A stretch of 64,000 nucleotides of DNA from Eleusine coracana subsp. coracana (Eukaryota; Streptophyta; Magnoliopsida; Poales; Poaceae): contig CM064430.1 of the NCBI GenBank assembly GCA_032690845.1, positions 7,984,949 through 8,048,948 on the forward strand, given 5' to 3'. Made by a program: the position numbers and the translations under genes. Below the pieces are notes generated by a model. That model was given only the letters and a program-made list of their open reading frames with translations. It made no database searches and was not told the origin of the DNA. Of this stretch, positions 28,201-43,200 are shown piece by piece. Numbering within the stretch: position 1 is the first letter of the stretch; each line of letters begins with the position of its first letter.

Positions 28201-31200
28201 GAGAGAGCTAACAAGAGTTACAAAATCCAATTTCTACCACAGCCAGAGAAGGACACAACCATAGCTTCCTCATAAATATAGTGCTGGTCCAAAAGCTCTA
28301 ATTTCTGAAAGCCTTTGTTAGTTGAAGATAGAAAGCGGCGGAACTTCCGTCATTCTTTGGATTTATCTCCACTCGAGATAGAGAGCAACGGAACTTACGT
28401 CGTCCAACAACGGAACTTCCGTCATTTATAGCTCCTACACACAACCTAATGGCATCTCCTCACCAAACACCACCTTCTATAAGCACTAGTGGCAGTGTGC
28501 AGTTACAAGACAAGCATTCCTATCCTCTAAGGAAAATCATGAACATGCTATTTTGCCTAAACAAGGAACAGTATGAGGTAGATGAGAGGGCACATCATGA
28601 AAGACAGGAAAGAAAGAACATCACCAAACGAATCAAGGAAACTTCATACCAAGTTAGAACTTGAGCATCCTTGCTCTCCTATTGGTTTACAAAGTGCAAG
28701 GAGTCCCATAGAGACTTGCAATGAGAAAATAATCGACATTGAGCCAAGTGACTACCCCTCTGAAATTTGTGGTGACATGAGCCTTAGTGGCTATGTCAAC
28801 TATGAATTTGGTGGTATTAGAGTTTCACATCAGACCAACCCTCTCTTTCTCACCCACCTCGAAATTAATGGTAACATGAACAAAGAAGGGAGGTGTCTTG
28901 GACTTCATGCCTTGAGCTGAAACTTTTTGGTGCTAGATGACAAAGGGGGAGAGAAAAGTAGATTAAAGCTCAAGCTACATGGTGAGAATACGGAGAGAAA
29001 AGAGAAAACCAGATTAAAGCTCAATCTCAAGACTTATTGGCATCACAGGTGGAGAAGTCTCTTTTCATCTCATGAATTTGAGAACAATGTGTTATGTGTG
29101 AACTTGTGTGTGAACCTCTCTTTATCTTTGTTTTTAAGAACCTTTTTACTTGAGATAATATGTGATACATTATTGTAATGATGTAATGTTCTTTATTGGG
29201 ACTATGTGAAGTCTAGTGTTTGCTAGACAGCACATATGCTTTCTTCTCAATTTGTTTTTGTGTGTCTTTCTTGGCATATGCATCACGAGATATCTGCTCA
29301 CACACACTTTTTGCACCCCACGAATGCACATATATAGGGGGAACTCTCATTTCAACTTGAAAATGTGCAAATGGCATTTTAGGCCATGATTCGTGAATTT
29401 CATTCAATATGCACAAATTTTGGGGGAGCTTGTCTATATGTTTGCATTCAAAATGCTTATTGAATATCTCTTGTAAGCATTAATCAAGGTTGTCATCAAT
29501 CACCAAAAAGGTAGAGATTGAAAGTGCATCTAGTCCCCTAGTGGGTTTTGGTGTATTGAATGACAACATGATTAAAGGACTAATGATTCTTTCTAAGTGT
29601 ATAAGCAGGGATTACAATCTTGGATGTATACTCTATGGCTGAAATGAATATGACTGAGATTGTACACTAATTCTAGTTATGAGACATGAAAGTTCATGAG
29701 TTGATTTGGTCTCACAAGACAAGGCTTGTATACTATCAAAGTATGATAAAGGACAAAATAATGACATACTCACGAGCAGCTTGATCATCAATACAATAAG
29801 GTATCATAAACAATTAGGTCTATGCATGAACAAGAGTGAGAGGAATCAAGTACAACGTTGATTACAAGATGAATGAATAACTACAAGCAACTTGATCAAG
29901 CAACAAAAAGAAGATCTTCAGACAAAAGCTTAATGACAATACAAGTTGTATGTGAGTTGAGTTAGCTTAATGGTGAAGAATTGTGCATGACTGGGTCAAG
30001 ATGAACCATGCAAAGGAGAAGGGCAAGCAAGGCTTAGTCCAAGGGACCGGAGTAGTGGTGAAGGGTAGGTGAAGCTCAATCTTGATGAACCAAGCAACAA
30101 GAGTCATATACTTCGGAGTATCATATGATTGAAGATCTTAAATGACTTGTGAGTACAAATGGAAGTTGATTGTAAGGATTCAAATACTCCAAGTCACAAG
30201 CTCTAGGTGATGGCGCTTAGAAGAAGAATACATATGGCACTTCCTTTTTCGAGCCAAATGAAGAAAAGTGGCAAGTATCAATTATGCTATCTCAAGTTGA
30301 AGAAAGTTTCTTTTATATTTAATCTTGAGTTTAGGCATGTCGCTCTATCAAGAGGGATGTCACATAGGTGCTTGCAAAGTTTCAATGCTCAACAAAATCC
30401 CAAGTGAGATGAGAGAAGCAAAACAGCCACAAAATGACCCAAAAACAGCCAACGCAGGAACGAAGGAAGTTCCGTCGGAAGTTTCATGAGAAGTTCCATC
30501 GCTAGACATGCCAACTCGAGAGCGACGGATGTTCTGTTAGAAGTTTTGTCGAAAGTTCTGTCGTTCCAGAGTTTCACTCTGTCGTAAACCTGAGAGCGAC
30601 GGAAGTTCCGTCAGAAGTTCTATCGGTTGAATCTTCAGTATCCTCTCATCCCGAGAGTCACGGTAGTTCCGTCATGCTTATGACGTAAGTTCCATCATGT
30701 CCTGTCTCAGTAGAATCCTAGCTCGTGCAATGACTCTTTTTGAAATGATGGAAGTTTTGTGGGTTTTCATGGAAGTTCCGTCAGTCACTGAAATGCACTC
30801 CAACGGCTAGTTTTTGAGGCTCCTCCATAAATAGCTCATCTCTCCCCTCCTTTGAAGGCTGCTGACTTCCCCCACGAAAATATCATTCTCAAAGCCTTCT
30901 AGCACTCTCCCCAACTCCTCTTTGTGAGGATTCATCTCTTTGTGAGAGTTGGGTTGAGAGAGAATTTCTTTGTGAGAGAAATTGAGCACTTGAGCATTGT
31001 TACAAAGCAAGCATCCGTGAGGCATTTGTTACTCTTGGGATTGAAGATTCCTAGATGGCTAAGTGTCACCCTAGAGCTCCCAATATTGTGGTGAGACTTG
31101 GGAAAGTTTGTAAAGGTGTGGTTCGCCTCCGGAGGAAAAGAATCAAGTGGAGAAAGAAATTCGAGCATGATCTTTGTGATTGCTTGGCAGGGAAAAGGGT

Positions 31201-34200
31201 TGAGAGAGACCCGGCTACTTTGCGTAGCTCCTCAACGAGGAAGTAGGGAATATGTTGTGTAGTTGCCAAACCTCGGTAAAAATCCTTGTGTCTCTCTCTT
31301 TACTTTCCTGCTTTTCCTTTTGTGCTTGTGCTTGTTCTTTATATATATTGTGCTCGATTATCTTGTGCTTTGTGTTGCTAGTTACTTATTGTAGGACTTG
31401 TGCTACACCTCGTGCTAGCTTTGCTTCTATCAAGTATTGTATCTCCAACCCCTTAAATTCCGTATTTCATTGTATTATCCACATCATAGACGAGGAACTT
31501 CTGTCATGGGATAGAACTTCCGTCACCACGGAAGTTCCGTCAAAGAACGACGGAAGTTCTGTCGTTCTCTGTTTAATCCGTAATTAAGTTTGATTTCAGG
31601 TCAATTTTTTAGATTGCCTATTCAGCCCCCCCCCCCTCCTCTAGGCAACTTTCACCCACCCTCACATGTTAGGCCATCGAATCATCGCTTCATGCTGCTT
31701 CTCCATGCTAGCAAAGGAGGAGGAGGCAAATCGATGCCCACACACGGGTCGATCTCATCATGACCATCAAGATCATTGGACCTTGGGCAGCGATGGGAAC
31801 TGAATCTAGCATCGATGTGCTAACAATGATGTTGTCTACGTCCTACAAAGGTCAATGGCTAGTTTGGAAGGTGTGAACTTTTAGGTCACCATATGTTGTA
31901 TGATATGGTGACTATGTCACCGTATGATATTGTGAGCAAGGCTCCTGCAGTGAACATTGGAGAAACGGCTAGCTGAGTGGTTGGAGCCTATGTATGGCTG
32001 TTCTTTAGCTCATCCAGAGCTCTTTTGGTTGAGAAAAACATTGGAGGAACCTTGTGAGAGCCATGGGAGAGCAATGGAAGCACTATGGCAAGATTGAGAC
32101 ATCTTCTAGTGCTTGAGAGAGTAGTAAGGGGGCATTCATCCTCATCTAGCCTAGTATGGTTGTAGAGTGAGCCTTATGATGTTACTCTAGGTCTATGGCT
32201 GGCCCTGAACCATTTAGACATCGGTGTTGAGCATCTTGTGCTAGTTGTGAAGGCCGGCACACATTTGTATAAGGTTTGAGCTCGTCTTTGAAAGGAGCAT
32301 TGTTGGTATTTTACCAAATGTAGATAATCAACAAGCACATGGAGATTATCGTTGTTGCATATCACCTGGAAGTATCGTATTTATTTTATCCTAAAGGAAG
32401 GCGAAGGATGATCAAGATGGTTACCATGTGCTAGACTAACATATGGATTATCAGACAAAGTCCTCATAGGGATAAGGATATAGATAAATCATGGGTAGTG
32501 GACACACAGATAGCATATACAAGATAAATAAGTCTAGTATAGTGGAGAAGAACAAAGAAAGAGCTAAGTTCATATTTTTCTTTTATACAGTTGCATAGTC
32601 TATATTATATACTATTATATAGATACATAAGCAATGCAAGACAATTAGATCATCACACCCTGGGCATCCGGTTTGCTCCTGCATTCACAGTATGATTTCG
32701 ACCAAGAGCCTCTTACATAGCCAAACATGTGGGATTTCAAAGAACAGATAGGGTTGTCACCATCTACTGCCTACCCCTAGCAATCCGTGGGGTACACGAC
32801 AAATAACGCATTCTATTGATCCAAGCACCATGCTTACATCTCTAGAACAGTGCCCCTAATCCCCTAGCAATGGATCAGAAAAGGAGTAATCATATTAAAG
32901 TCAAACATTAATCATGCATCACTATAATGATATAAATAAAGACTATAATAAGGACCTATGTCTAACATGGTAATATAGCATAATTATACTATATATATAT
33001 TTAAACATACTAACCACATACATAAATGGATCACATAATCAAACAAGAAGCACATGACCCAAACACAATTATATAGAAAGACTAAATATATTAAATAGAA
33101 CAAAGTATTACAAAGGAGAAAGATACAAGAGTAATACCGCAAGTCCGAAGAAGACTTGGAAACTTAAGAAGACTCTATTCTAAGCCTAACTCCACTAAAT
33201 CTAGAGAGTAACTCGAAATACAAAGAGAGTGATGCTTCTAAGTGTGTTTTGAAGAGTGAAGCCACACCCTTCTATTTATAGGGGTCCAAAGGCGGTTCTG
33301 AGGTCGGTAACTCCCGCCCTAAGGGGGGCAACCTTCTTTTGGAGAGTCGGTGGGAAACCGCCATAGGAAATTGAGCTCACTTGTTGTTCGACCAAACATC
33401 CTTGTTCGGCCGAACATGGCCCCCCGACTCTTCTGGCACACTGGTGGGTGGCACACTTTGACTCCTCCATGACTTAGTCCTTCTATATGTCGGTTTGGTG
33501 CTGTAGGTGGGCCATTTGATCCGTGGGAATCCCCTTTGGCGAGCTCTGATTGTGTTTTTTCATCACATAGGTGTGTTTCCTCCTCTCTTTGTTGTATCTT
33601 CTATATGTGAGCATTTCTCCTAGCACAAGTGGAATTTTATTATTTCTAACTAACATGCATGGTGGGAATGTTAAATCCTCCTTTATTTTGAGCAATATTA
33701 ATAGTCGGAAATGGTAGTTAATGACCATCAACAAGCATCAAGAGATAGCGCACATGCTTGCACTTTGAGAGTGAAGCATGTTCTCAGAGGAGAGCTTTTA
33801 CCATGGTGGGAAGCGCTGACATAGCCACGACTTCACTAGCAGAGTGAAGGCGCCATCCTTCCACGAGCTCAGGCTAAAAATCATGGCCCCTTTGATCTCT
33901 TTCTCCTTTACTACTAACATTATTATTTTGTAATCTTAAGCTTCTAATATTGCCCTTGCTCAGTTACTTCTTTGCATGTCTTTGTCTTGATGCTTATATA
34001 CTATACTTGCATGTATGTGACTTTTACTAGCTACAACCGTTGATTGGTTGCTTGTCTTATCACTAGTTTGCATAGGAGTTGCATTAGTGTATCTTCACTA
34101 GAATTGCATAGGAGTTATTATTGAGTGTCTGGTTTAGAAGTTAGTATGAAAAGTTTATCATGTGAGTTCCCGATTCAACCCCTCCTTATTCTCGATCACT

Positions 34201-37200
34201 CGATCCTTACACTAACATCTGGTCTCAATATCTATCTGAGTCTATATACAAACTTCTTAACTAGGGTTTCTCTCCTCTGTTTTCCCCCATTCTATTTCAT
34301 TAACTTTTATCTCTAGCCCAACTCCTTCCTCCCTCCAATTCTCTAACAAAATATCCCTTATTCGATCTCACTACAAGGCCCCGCGACCAGTGACCCTACT
34401 CCGGATCTCACACATGGGCAGCCATAGGTCCAGTCACCGCCTTCCCATAGCTTCTTGCCCCCTCCCACGTGTAGATGTCCTCCTGCACGCTTCCATTGAA
34501 CATCACCCTCCTCATTCGCAGCAATCGCATTATCTTCCATCCTCTCTTCCCAACGTCTTGGCCGTGGAGAGCTCAACAAGGGACCTGGTCCAACCTACCA
34601 CACCGCTCCCTCATTGGGTCACGTCACCCTCTCCTGCTATCGCCCACAAAAGGTGTGCCCGCAGATAGGGATTATTCACGGGCAACAAGCGCGGGCAAGG
34701 TTTCGTGCCCGTTGCGGATAGCAGGCATGGGCACATGTTGTAAGTTTAGAGCTTGTGCACGGGCAAGAAGAGCTGCAATCCATGGGCATTTTGTTTGTTG
34801 CCATCTTTAGATGTGAGGCTCATCTCTCACTTGATATACAAGCAAAGTTCTTCGATGGCGCTGAACTGGTGTTGCATGAACTAGGAGACGTAGCGGTGGC
34901 GGGGATGCAAGGGGAATGTGGTTGGGGTTGGTGTCGGGAGGAGTCCTAGAGTTTTCCTTTTTTTTAAAATTCTTAAATATGATGTTATCTTTTAAGACCT
35001 TTGTTGAATGGGCTAATAAATATTTGTGGACTCAAGTCTATAGCTATAATATGACTTTCTATTATTAGTCTTGGAGTATCGCACCTACCTAAATTTATCC
35101 ATCTCATTTATTAAACTACATAAAGGTTCCTATGATAAATTTTTTGCCGAACCAGAACATAAATTAATTACGGCGTGACATTAATTGAAGACACAAGAGG
35201 AAAGATTTTTCTATCCAGTTCATGAAACGGTTGGCTTGTAGGTAAAATATCAGTCTAATCATTATTTTTTTATAAATCTAGCAGTAACATATATTTAAAA
35301 GAGCTAAGAGTTAAGGTTTGGGATTTGATTTACCTTATGGAGGTTTTAGAATGAAGGATTTCCAAGAAAGTGAACTGACTAGTTGATCAATAATAATAAA
35401 GAGAAGATGACTTGAATATTTTCTGCTGTAGAAAGTTGATATTTTCTACACGGTAATGAAGAGACTCTATAGAAGGTCTATCAGAAATCGCATTTTGATT
35501 AGAAAGGTCGCCTACATTAATTAAGTTAGTATTTTAAAGTTATACTTTCTCTATTTCATTATATTTGACATTCTAGCATTGGCTATTTTTACTATAATAT
35601 TTGACTGTTCTCTGACATGTTTTTTTTTTAACTTTTACTGTAAGTCACTGTCAATTACTTTACCTCGCCCATGTCTCAAGACCACAACCCTCTCTTACTC
35701 TCCCCATGTTGTCTTGTTAATTTTTTTAGTATTTCACATGGAGCACTGAGACTACTCATTTTGAAGCATACTTTAATTCTTTTTTCTTGGTAGTTATGTA
35801 CAAGGATACAACGCTCGAATATATTGGGATGAAGAGAGTATTGATATACTTGTGCATAATATGATGTAATCTATACACTTTATTAATTTAAATAAGTCCG
35901 TCTACCCCGTATTTTAGTGTTGATCTGAATATAAAAATTGGAGATGGAATCTAAATTCGTTTCGTAAGATCCATATTAAGTACTGAATTCAAAAAATCAT
36001 AAATCTCTCGTACGGAGCTCAAATGAGGCGAACTCGGACTCTATCGTATAGTCCTCGAAACGTTCTACAACTTTGATATTCAGTGGAAGTCAAGATTACG
36101 CCGTTTTGGGTTCCAACTTTACGATGCAAAAATATTTATTCTGATTCAGACTCCTCTGTACAGGTCTTTATACGGGGTTCATATATCCGAGCTCTAAATT
36201 CCAAATAATATGATCTATATATGTTTCTAAAAGGTCTCAAGGAGATCTACAACTTTTATGTTTTAACTTTTCTCATTAGAGCATGTTTTCAAGTCTAAAA
36301 TTATATTGTAATGGAGTGTTATTTCTATTCTACGTGAATTGATTTTTTCTATCGGATAAAACTTCTAAAAATCTTTAGGCATTGAGTCATGAACTTAGTC
36401 TTGTATATTGGATTTCATAGAGGTCTAATGATATTTTATAGACGTCATGAGCTTATGACAATCCCTCTTTGTATGGTGAATTGGGCTTCATATCGGTACT
36501 AGTCATATTTGATTATTTTTTTAATGTTATTTCACTTAATTTTATAATATAGCACTTATATGATACTACATGTGGAAATTTTTAATATTATAGGTAAAAA
36601 AATATTTATTTATAATAAAAATATGGTAAAAAATAATAGAAAAATTATTATTTATGACATATAAAATGGTATATTATTTTTAATGTCATTTCACTTAATT
36701 TTGTAATATAACACTCAAATGACACTACATGTGGAAATCGTTAATATTATAGGTAAAAAAATATTTATGATAAAAATACGGTGAAAAATGATAGAAAAAT
36801 TATTTATGTCATATAAAATGGTACACTAAGAAACACCAATAATAATATAAATATTATTTTCATGTAAAAAATATCAGCTGTTAGCCTGCTATATAGTGTA
36901 AATAATTTATATTTAAATTATAAAGTATGTTTTATTTTTTAAAATCTGTAGTATCGTTTCAAAATAACTTTACATTTTTTTACAGAGGAATAGTTCTAAA
37001 CTATAGAAATAGAGGTGACAACAAAATTTGACAAAAATGGAGCCAACTTGTTTTAGAAACCCAGTCGAATTGGATCATATTTGTTATTTGGACAGTCTGC
37101 GGAAAAAGCCTGCACATTGTGGTTCAAATCAAAAGTTCTGATATCTACGGAGCTGCCAGTGGGATAGGCAACACGGACACTGAAAATCCAAAATTTAGAC

Positions 37201-40200
37201 TGTCCGCACTGGGACACTGGAAAACGACCTGCAGTAGCACGATAGAGTAAAATCCGCTGCGCCGGACTCCTCTAAAGCGTACGTTATCGATAGCGTAGCT
37301 TCCGGTTACGCTAAATTCAGCGGGATAGAGGAGGCACGCTATGCCCTTTGCCGGCCCCACCTCGCTGCAGCCGTTGCTCTCCCGCGTCGGCTGCCGCTAC
37401 TGGTGCTCCACCGCGCCGCCGAGAGGAGGGAGAGAGGCGGCACCAGGGAAGAAGAAGGAGGGTGGGCCCAGCGGTACTACCGGAGAGCTCGAGACGGAGA
37501 GATGAAAGGGGAGAGGCCACCGAGAGTAGGAGCCTTGGATCTGCGCCCTGGCCACTAGATTTGCGCCCCGGCGGTCGGATTCGCGGCCCGATAGCCGGAT
37601 TTGAGCCCTAGTCGCGGGGCAGGACAAGAGAAGGGAGGGAGGCAGGCGGGCTCCAATGGCGGGAGCGTGCGGCAGAGGCGGGAGCGCGCGAGGGAGGCGG
37701 GCCCGACGACAGTAGCGCGCTGGGGAGGTGGGCTCGGCGGCGGGAGCTCACGGGGGAGGCGGGCCCGGTAGCGGGAGCGCGCGGGGAGGCGGGCCCGATG
37801 ACAGGAGCGCGGGGGGAGGCGGTTCCGGCGGCAGGAGCACACTGGGGAGGTGGGCTCGGCAGTGCGCGTGGGGGAGGACGAGGCAGTCGCCCGATGCGTG
37901 GAGCTCGGGAGAGAAAAGAGAGATTTAGTGAGGGAGAAAAGAGAGAGGAGAGAAAAAGGAGAGGGGAGAGGTTGATATATGGGTCTCATAGAGAGATAGT
38001 TGATATAAAGAATCTGACATAGAGTATAACTAGTGTGGAAAAAAAATATATAGAGAAAGAAATTTTAACCACTAACATATATAGAGGATGGATTTAGAGG
38101 AATATGAGTGCAGTCATTCTTAGCCCACGAACACCAAATCCTCACACAAACCTGGCCGCGGAAAAAATCTAAAAAATTGAGAGGTCTCCGCCGCTGCCGC
38201 CCGCGCTCGGCGCACCCGCAAATCCCCTACACCAATGGAGCTCTCCCTTCTCCCATCTCTCTTCCCCGGCCGCTTCCTCCCGCTGGCCTCCGCGGAGGTG
38301 AGCAGCAGGAAGGCCATGTTGAGGCAGAGGATGGCATTTGCCTGCCGCTGCTGCGCGGCGGACGCCGCCCCCAAGGGGAACCGTCGGTGGTTCGCCTCCC
38401 TCCTCGCCGCCGCCGCAGGTTCTTGCCAGCTCCGCTCTGCGTCATTTTTCTTTTCTGAGTTTGGTTTCGCTGGATTTCCGCGGGGTCTGATCGTTTCTTG
38501 ATTTCCGTTCACGCAGTAGCGGGGGTTGGCATGGTCGGAGGTGGAGAGGAGGCCGGCGCGGTGTCTACCAGCAGGAGGGCGGTAAGGAGCTTCCGAGACT
38601 GGTTACTCTTACTTGTCTCGCATTGGTCCTATGAAATGAGGATGAGATGATTTTGTTGTGATATTTTTTTTCTCTTCTTGGTTCATCGATCAGCTCAGGG
38701 CTTCCGAGATTCCGGAGAGTGAGTTCACCACCCTGCCCAATGGCCTCAAGTACGCACTTGTGCCGATTTTACTTTATATTTGTGTGATTTGGAGGAATCA
38801 AATTCTGTTTTGAGTGTACAATGCATTTTGTTTAGAGAGTAAGTGTGGTCCATGGGCATGAATTTGTGGTCTCATACAGAAAAGGATTCGACTTTTTCTT
38901 GTTCTTTCAGATGTTATAATGAAGGCACGGATTTAGCCATGCTGAATATTTCTGCTTGGTGTGTTGGATTTAGAATAGATACCACATGAGGCTATCTTAC
39001 TAGTTTGGCATGCCACTGATGATAAAGGTAGCTAATCAGAAATGAGGTCAAAATTGGCCATTTCATACATGTGAAATTCCTTGTTTGGAGTTTAGACATT
39101 CTGCCAATATTAGTCTGAGTGAAAGCTGGAGCATGCTTTTATTATTGTCTGAGTGCACTAACTTATCAATTTTCTGATCAGATACTATGACATCAAAGTA
39201 GGAAGTGGAGCTGAAGCTGTTAAGGGATCCCGTGTTGCGGTATGTACCACTGGAATTGTTGTTATTGGATATAATTGTAGCATGATATAGCCATAATGAA
39301 CAGATCATTTGGGTTTACATTTGCACCATTGTATGCTAATAGTTGATGACATAGAATAATCACAAACAATAGATAACTAGTGAGCCCGAGGTTTCTTAAG
39401 ATGTTTGAATGTGCCAATTTGTCAAAATACTTGGAGAAAAGTAGTTTAATATGAATCACAAGTGTTGTATCTAAAAGCGATTTCATTGGGTTATGCTGGT
39501 GCTGATGTTGAAAAAAAAGCATACCAGCCATCCTATTATTATGTTTTGTATTGTGCTCTTTGTGTGAATTGGAGGTATGAATCAAGCAGTAACATACTCA
39601 GAAAATTAGTTGTAGCATGCTAACTTATTTTGAATTGTGCTGATGCCGATGTTTAAGAAAAGTATAACAGCCATCCACTTGTTTTGTTTTGTAGTTCTCT
39701 TTGTGTTAATTGGACATATTAATTAAATAGTGGCATACTCAGAAACAAGTTGATTTACCATTGTGATTAGTCTGCCAACATAGACCAATTACTCTCGATG
39801 TTTAGCCTATGCATCCTGTTCCGAGTTCTGACACATGTTTTGGTTAAAATAAGTTAGCATGCTACAACTAATTTTCTGCATGCTGAAAATTCTGAGCTAA
39901 AAGTAAGATAATTCCAGTGTAAATGATAGTGCAATATCCCAGTGCTCTCATTTCTCATATGTGAAATTATGAATTACTCACATACTAACGTATGAATGTT
40001 CACAAGCTATAGCTGCTTTTCCAGAACTTATATCATGTATAATGATTGATACTTATGATAGCGTAGGTACATTATGTGGCCAAGTGGAGGGGCATCACAT
40101 TCATGACCAGTAGGCAGGGTATGGGTGTTGGTGGTGGAACGGTAATACTATAATTTCTTTTGCCTCTTTCTCTGTGCTACTGCTACATGTCATCTGTACA

Positions 40201-43200
40201 TTGGATGACACTATCAACCTGCATTTATGTGGGATTCCAGGATAATGCATATGTACATCAGCTTCTGATTTTAAATTTCTTGGCCATTTCTGTGTACAAA
40301 AATATTCTTGCTAGTTTATTTTTTTTTCTCGAATGTGCAGGAGAACTGCACATCATTATATTAAGAAGAAGTAGAGGGTCCAAAATAGACCAAGTAACAT
40401 CTTGCAGCCTAAACAGACTGCAAGCCACACACTCACGCTTACAAACTCATGCCCACACACTACCTCAAGCACAGCTCCTAGATCGGCAGCCTGCGCAATC
40501 CTCTTGCCCCGGCCAAACCCCACATCTGGGCGTCATCTTTGATATCCTGCATGATCGTGGGAATACTCGGCGATGCCTCGTCGAAAACACAGCTATTGCG
40601 GTGCTTCCAAAGCCACCATGCGACCAACATGACCAAAGAGTTAAAGCCTTTTCTCTCCTCCTTCGACACTATCTTTTCAGCATCATGCCACCATTCCTGG
40701 AAGACTTTATCAGATGGACTTGGAGCACATTGCTGCAGACCGACCATTGCCAAAGCCTTGAACCAGAGTTCCCTCGCAAAAACACAGGACACCAAGATAT
40801 GTTGGGCTGTCTCGTCCTCTTGCTCACAGAACAGGCAATGCTCTGGATGATCAAGACCACGCCTAGCCAATCTGTCCGCCGTCCAACAGCAGTTTAGAGA
40901 TGCCAACCAGACAAAGAACTTGCACCTTGGGGGTGCCCATGTCTTCCAGATACGCTGCGCCGGTTCAAAACTGATTGACCCCGCAAAAAACCGTTCATAG
41001 GCTGATTTCGACGAATAAACACCAGCAGCCGAAGGTGTCCACTGATGCTGATCCGAAACTCCTGGCGTCAGATGAGTCATATGAAGGATATCCCATAAAA
41101 GAAAGAACTCAAATGATGCCTGCGGGGGTATGTTCCTCGAATATCATCAATCCATTGTAAATTATCAATGGCTTCCTGGACTGTCCGCTAAACACCAGCA
41201 GCCGAAGGTGTCCACTGATGCTGATCCGAAACTCCTGGCGTCAGATGAGTCATATGAAGGATATCCCATAAAAGAAAGAACTCAAATGATGCCTGCGGGG
41301 GTATGTTCCTCGAATATCATCAATCCATTGTAAATTATCAATGGCTTCCTGGACTGTCCGCTTGTTGAGAGCACGCTTAGAGACCAGAGCGACCAGCGAT
41401 GGTGCCAAGTCTTGAATTGAGTGTCCGTGTAACCAACGGTCGGTCCAGAAGGAGGTATTTCTGCCATCTCCCACGACGGTCACCATGGCTGAAGCAAACA
41501 TAGCTGAAACATTGTGATGAACTTGAATATCAAGGTTCGCCCAAGGTCGATCAGGCTGTGTCTTCTTCAGCCAAAGCCACCTCATATTGAGGGCCCAACC
41601 AAGGATCTCCAAATTATGAATGCCCAGACCGCCAAGATCAAGAAGCCGACAAACACGATCCCAGCCCACTAAGCAATGTCCTCCCTTGACATCTCTACGA
41701 CCTTTCCAGATGAATCCCCTTCTGTACTTGTCAATTGCCTTAATTACCCATTTGGGACAATTCAGCGCTATTAATACATGGATCGGTATAGCTGTCAGGA
41801 CTGCCTTAACTAGAGTAACTCTTCTGGCAGGATGCTTCAAAGCAGCCTTCCACCCTGGTAAGCGTTCCGCAATTTTATCAATGATCCATAGGAAGTCCGC
41901 TTTTGTCAATCTTCGGACAGAAAGCAGCAGCCCCAAATATTTGCAAGGAAATTCAACCACGTTGCAAGGTAGCACTTCCTGCACGGTCTCAACATTCTGT
42001 TGGCTGCATTGTATTGGGGTGACTGAGCACTTCCTGATGTTGGTGACCAACCCAGAAGCAATCCCGAAAATTCTGAGAATCTCCTTTACCAAGGTTAGCT
42101 CCTCCACCCGGGGCTGCAAGAACAACACCACGTCATCAGCATAAAGCGAGATCCTCTGACCATTTCCTCTTTGCAGTATGGGCTGCAGTAAACCGGACTC
42201 ACTGGCGTTCATGATCAGGGAATTTAAGACGTCCATCACAAGGATGAAAAGCATGGGAGACAACGGGTCTCCCTGTCTTAAGCCTCGCTGGTGATTGATG
42301 AGCTAGTTTATTTTATGATATTTTACATATGGAGTGATCAGAGCTCATAATATCAATTGCACATATTTTATATCTACTGACTTCTACTAGCCTTAAATTA
42401 TGTGCAGCCATATGGGTTTGATGTTGGCAATTCTGAGAGAGGCAATGTTTTAAAAGGCCTCGATCTTGGTGTTGAGGGAATGAAAGTTGGAGGCCAGGTC
42501 AGTTAATACTTCTTTTTATTCAGTTCCCCTTTATGCATTCTCTGTTTTAAACTAAAACAAATTCTCTAGCTCTATAGACCACTACATTGATAGATGCCAA
42601 TATCAGCTACGAAGCAGGATGAATATAATTATATAACTAGTTTCTCCATCATACTACTCTTTGTCGAATTGTGCTATAACTTGTTTATTTTCATAAATTC
42701 CTTGCATCATTCCGTGTTTGTGCTGCAATCTGAGAATAATGAAATTTTCAGAGGTTGATCATAGTTCCTCCTGAACTGGCATATGGAAAGAAGGGCGTCC
42801 AAGAAATTCCTCCGAATGCAACTATTGAGGTAAACTGTCATTTGTTTCCACACTATCGATATGGAACTGTCCTATTCTTCATCAGATGTTTTCTTCCTAA
42901 TTAAATATTCTCTCTTTGCCATAGCTGGATGTCGAGCTATTGTCAATCAAACAGAGTCCATTCGGGTAATTGTGGTTGTTATATGCAATTTTAGTTTTTT
43001 TCTGCTTTCCATCATTATAACATAAGTTTCTGTTTTGCAGAACTCCTGTAAAGATCATTGAAGGATAACTGTGCATAGAGTTTTCTGCTGAAAAATGGTA
43101 CATATTTGCATAGGCTGGACGTAGTTACTATTGGAAAAAGGCTAGATTTACCAGAATGTGTCTATGGTATTGCATTGTTAAGTGTGTTCTGGTGTAAGAA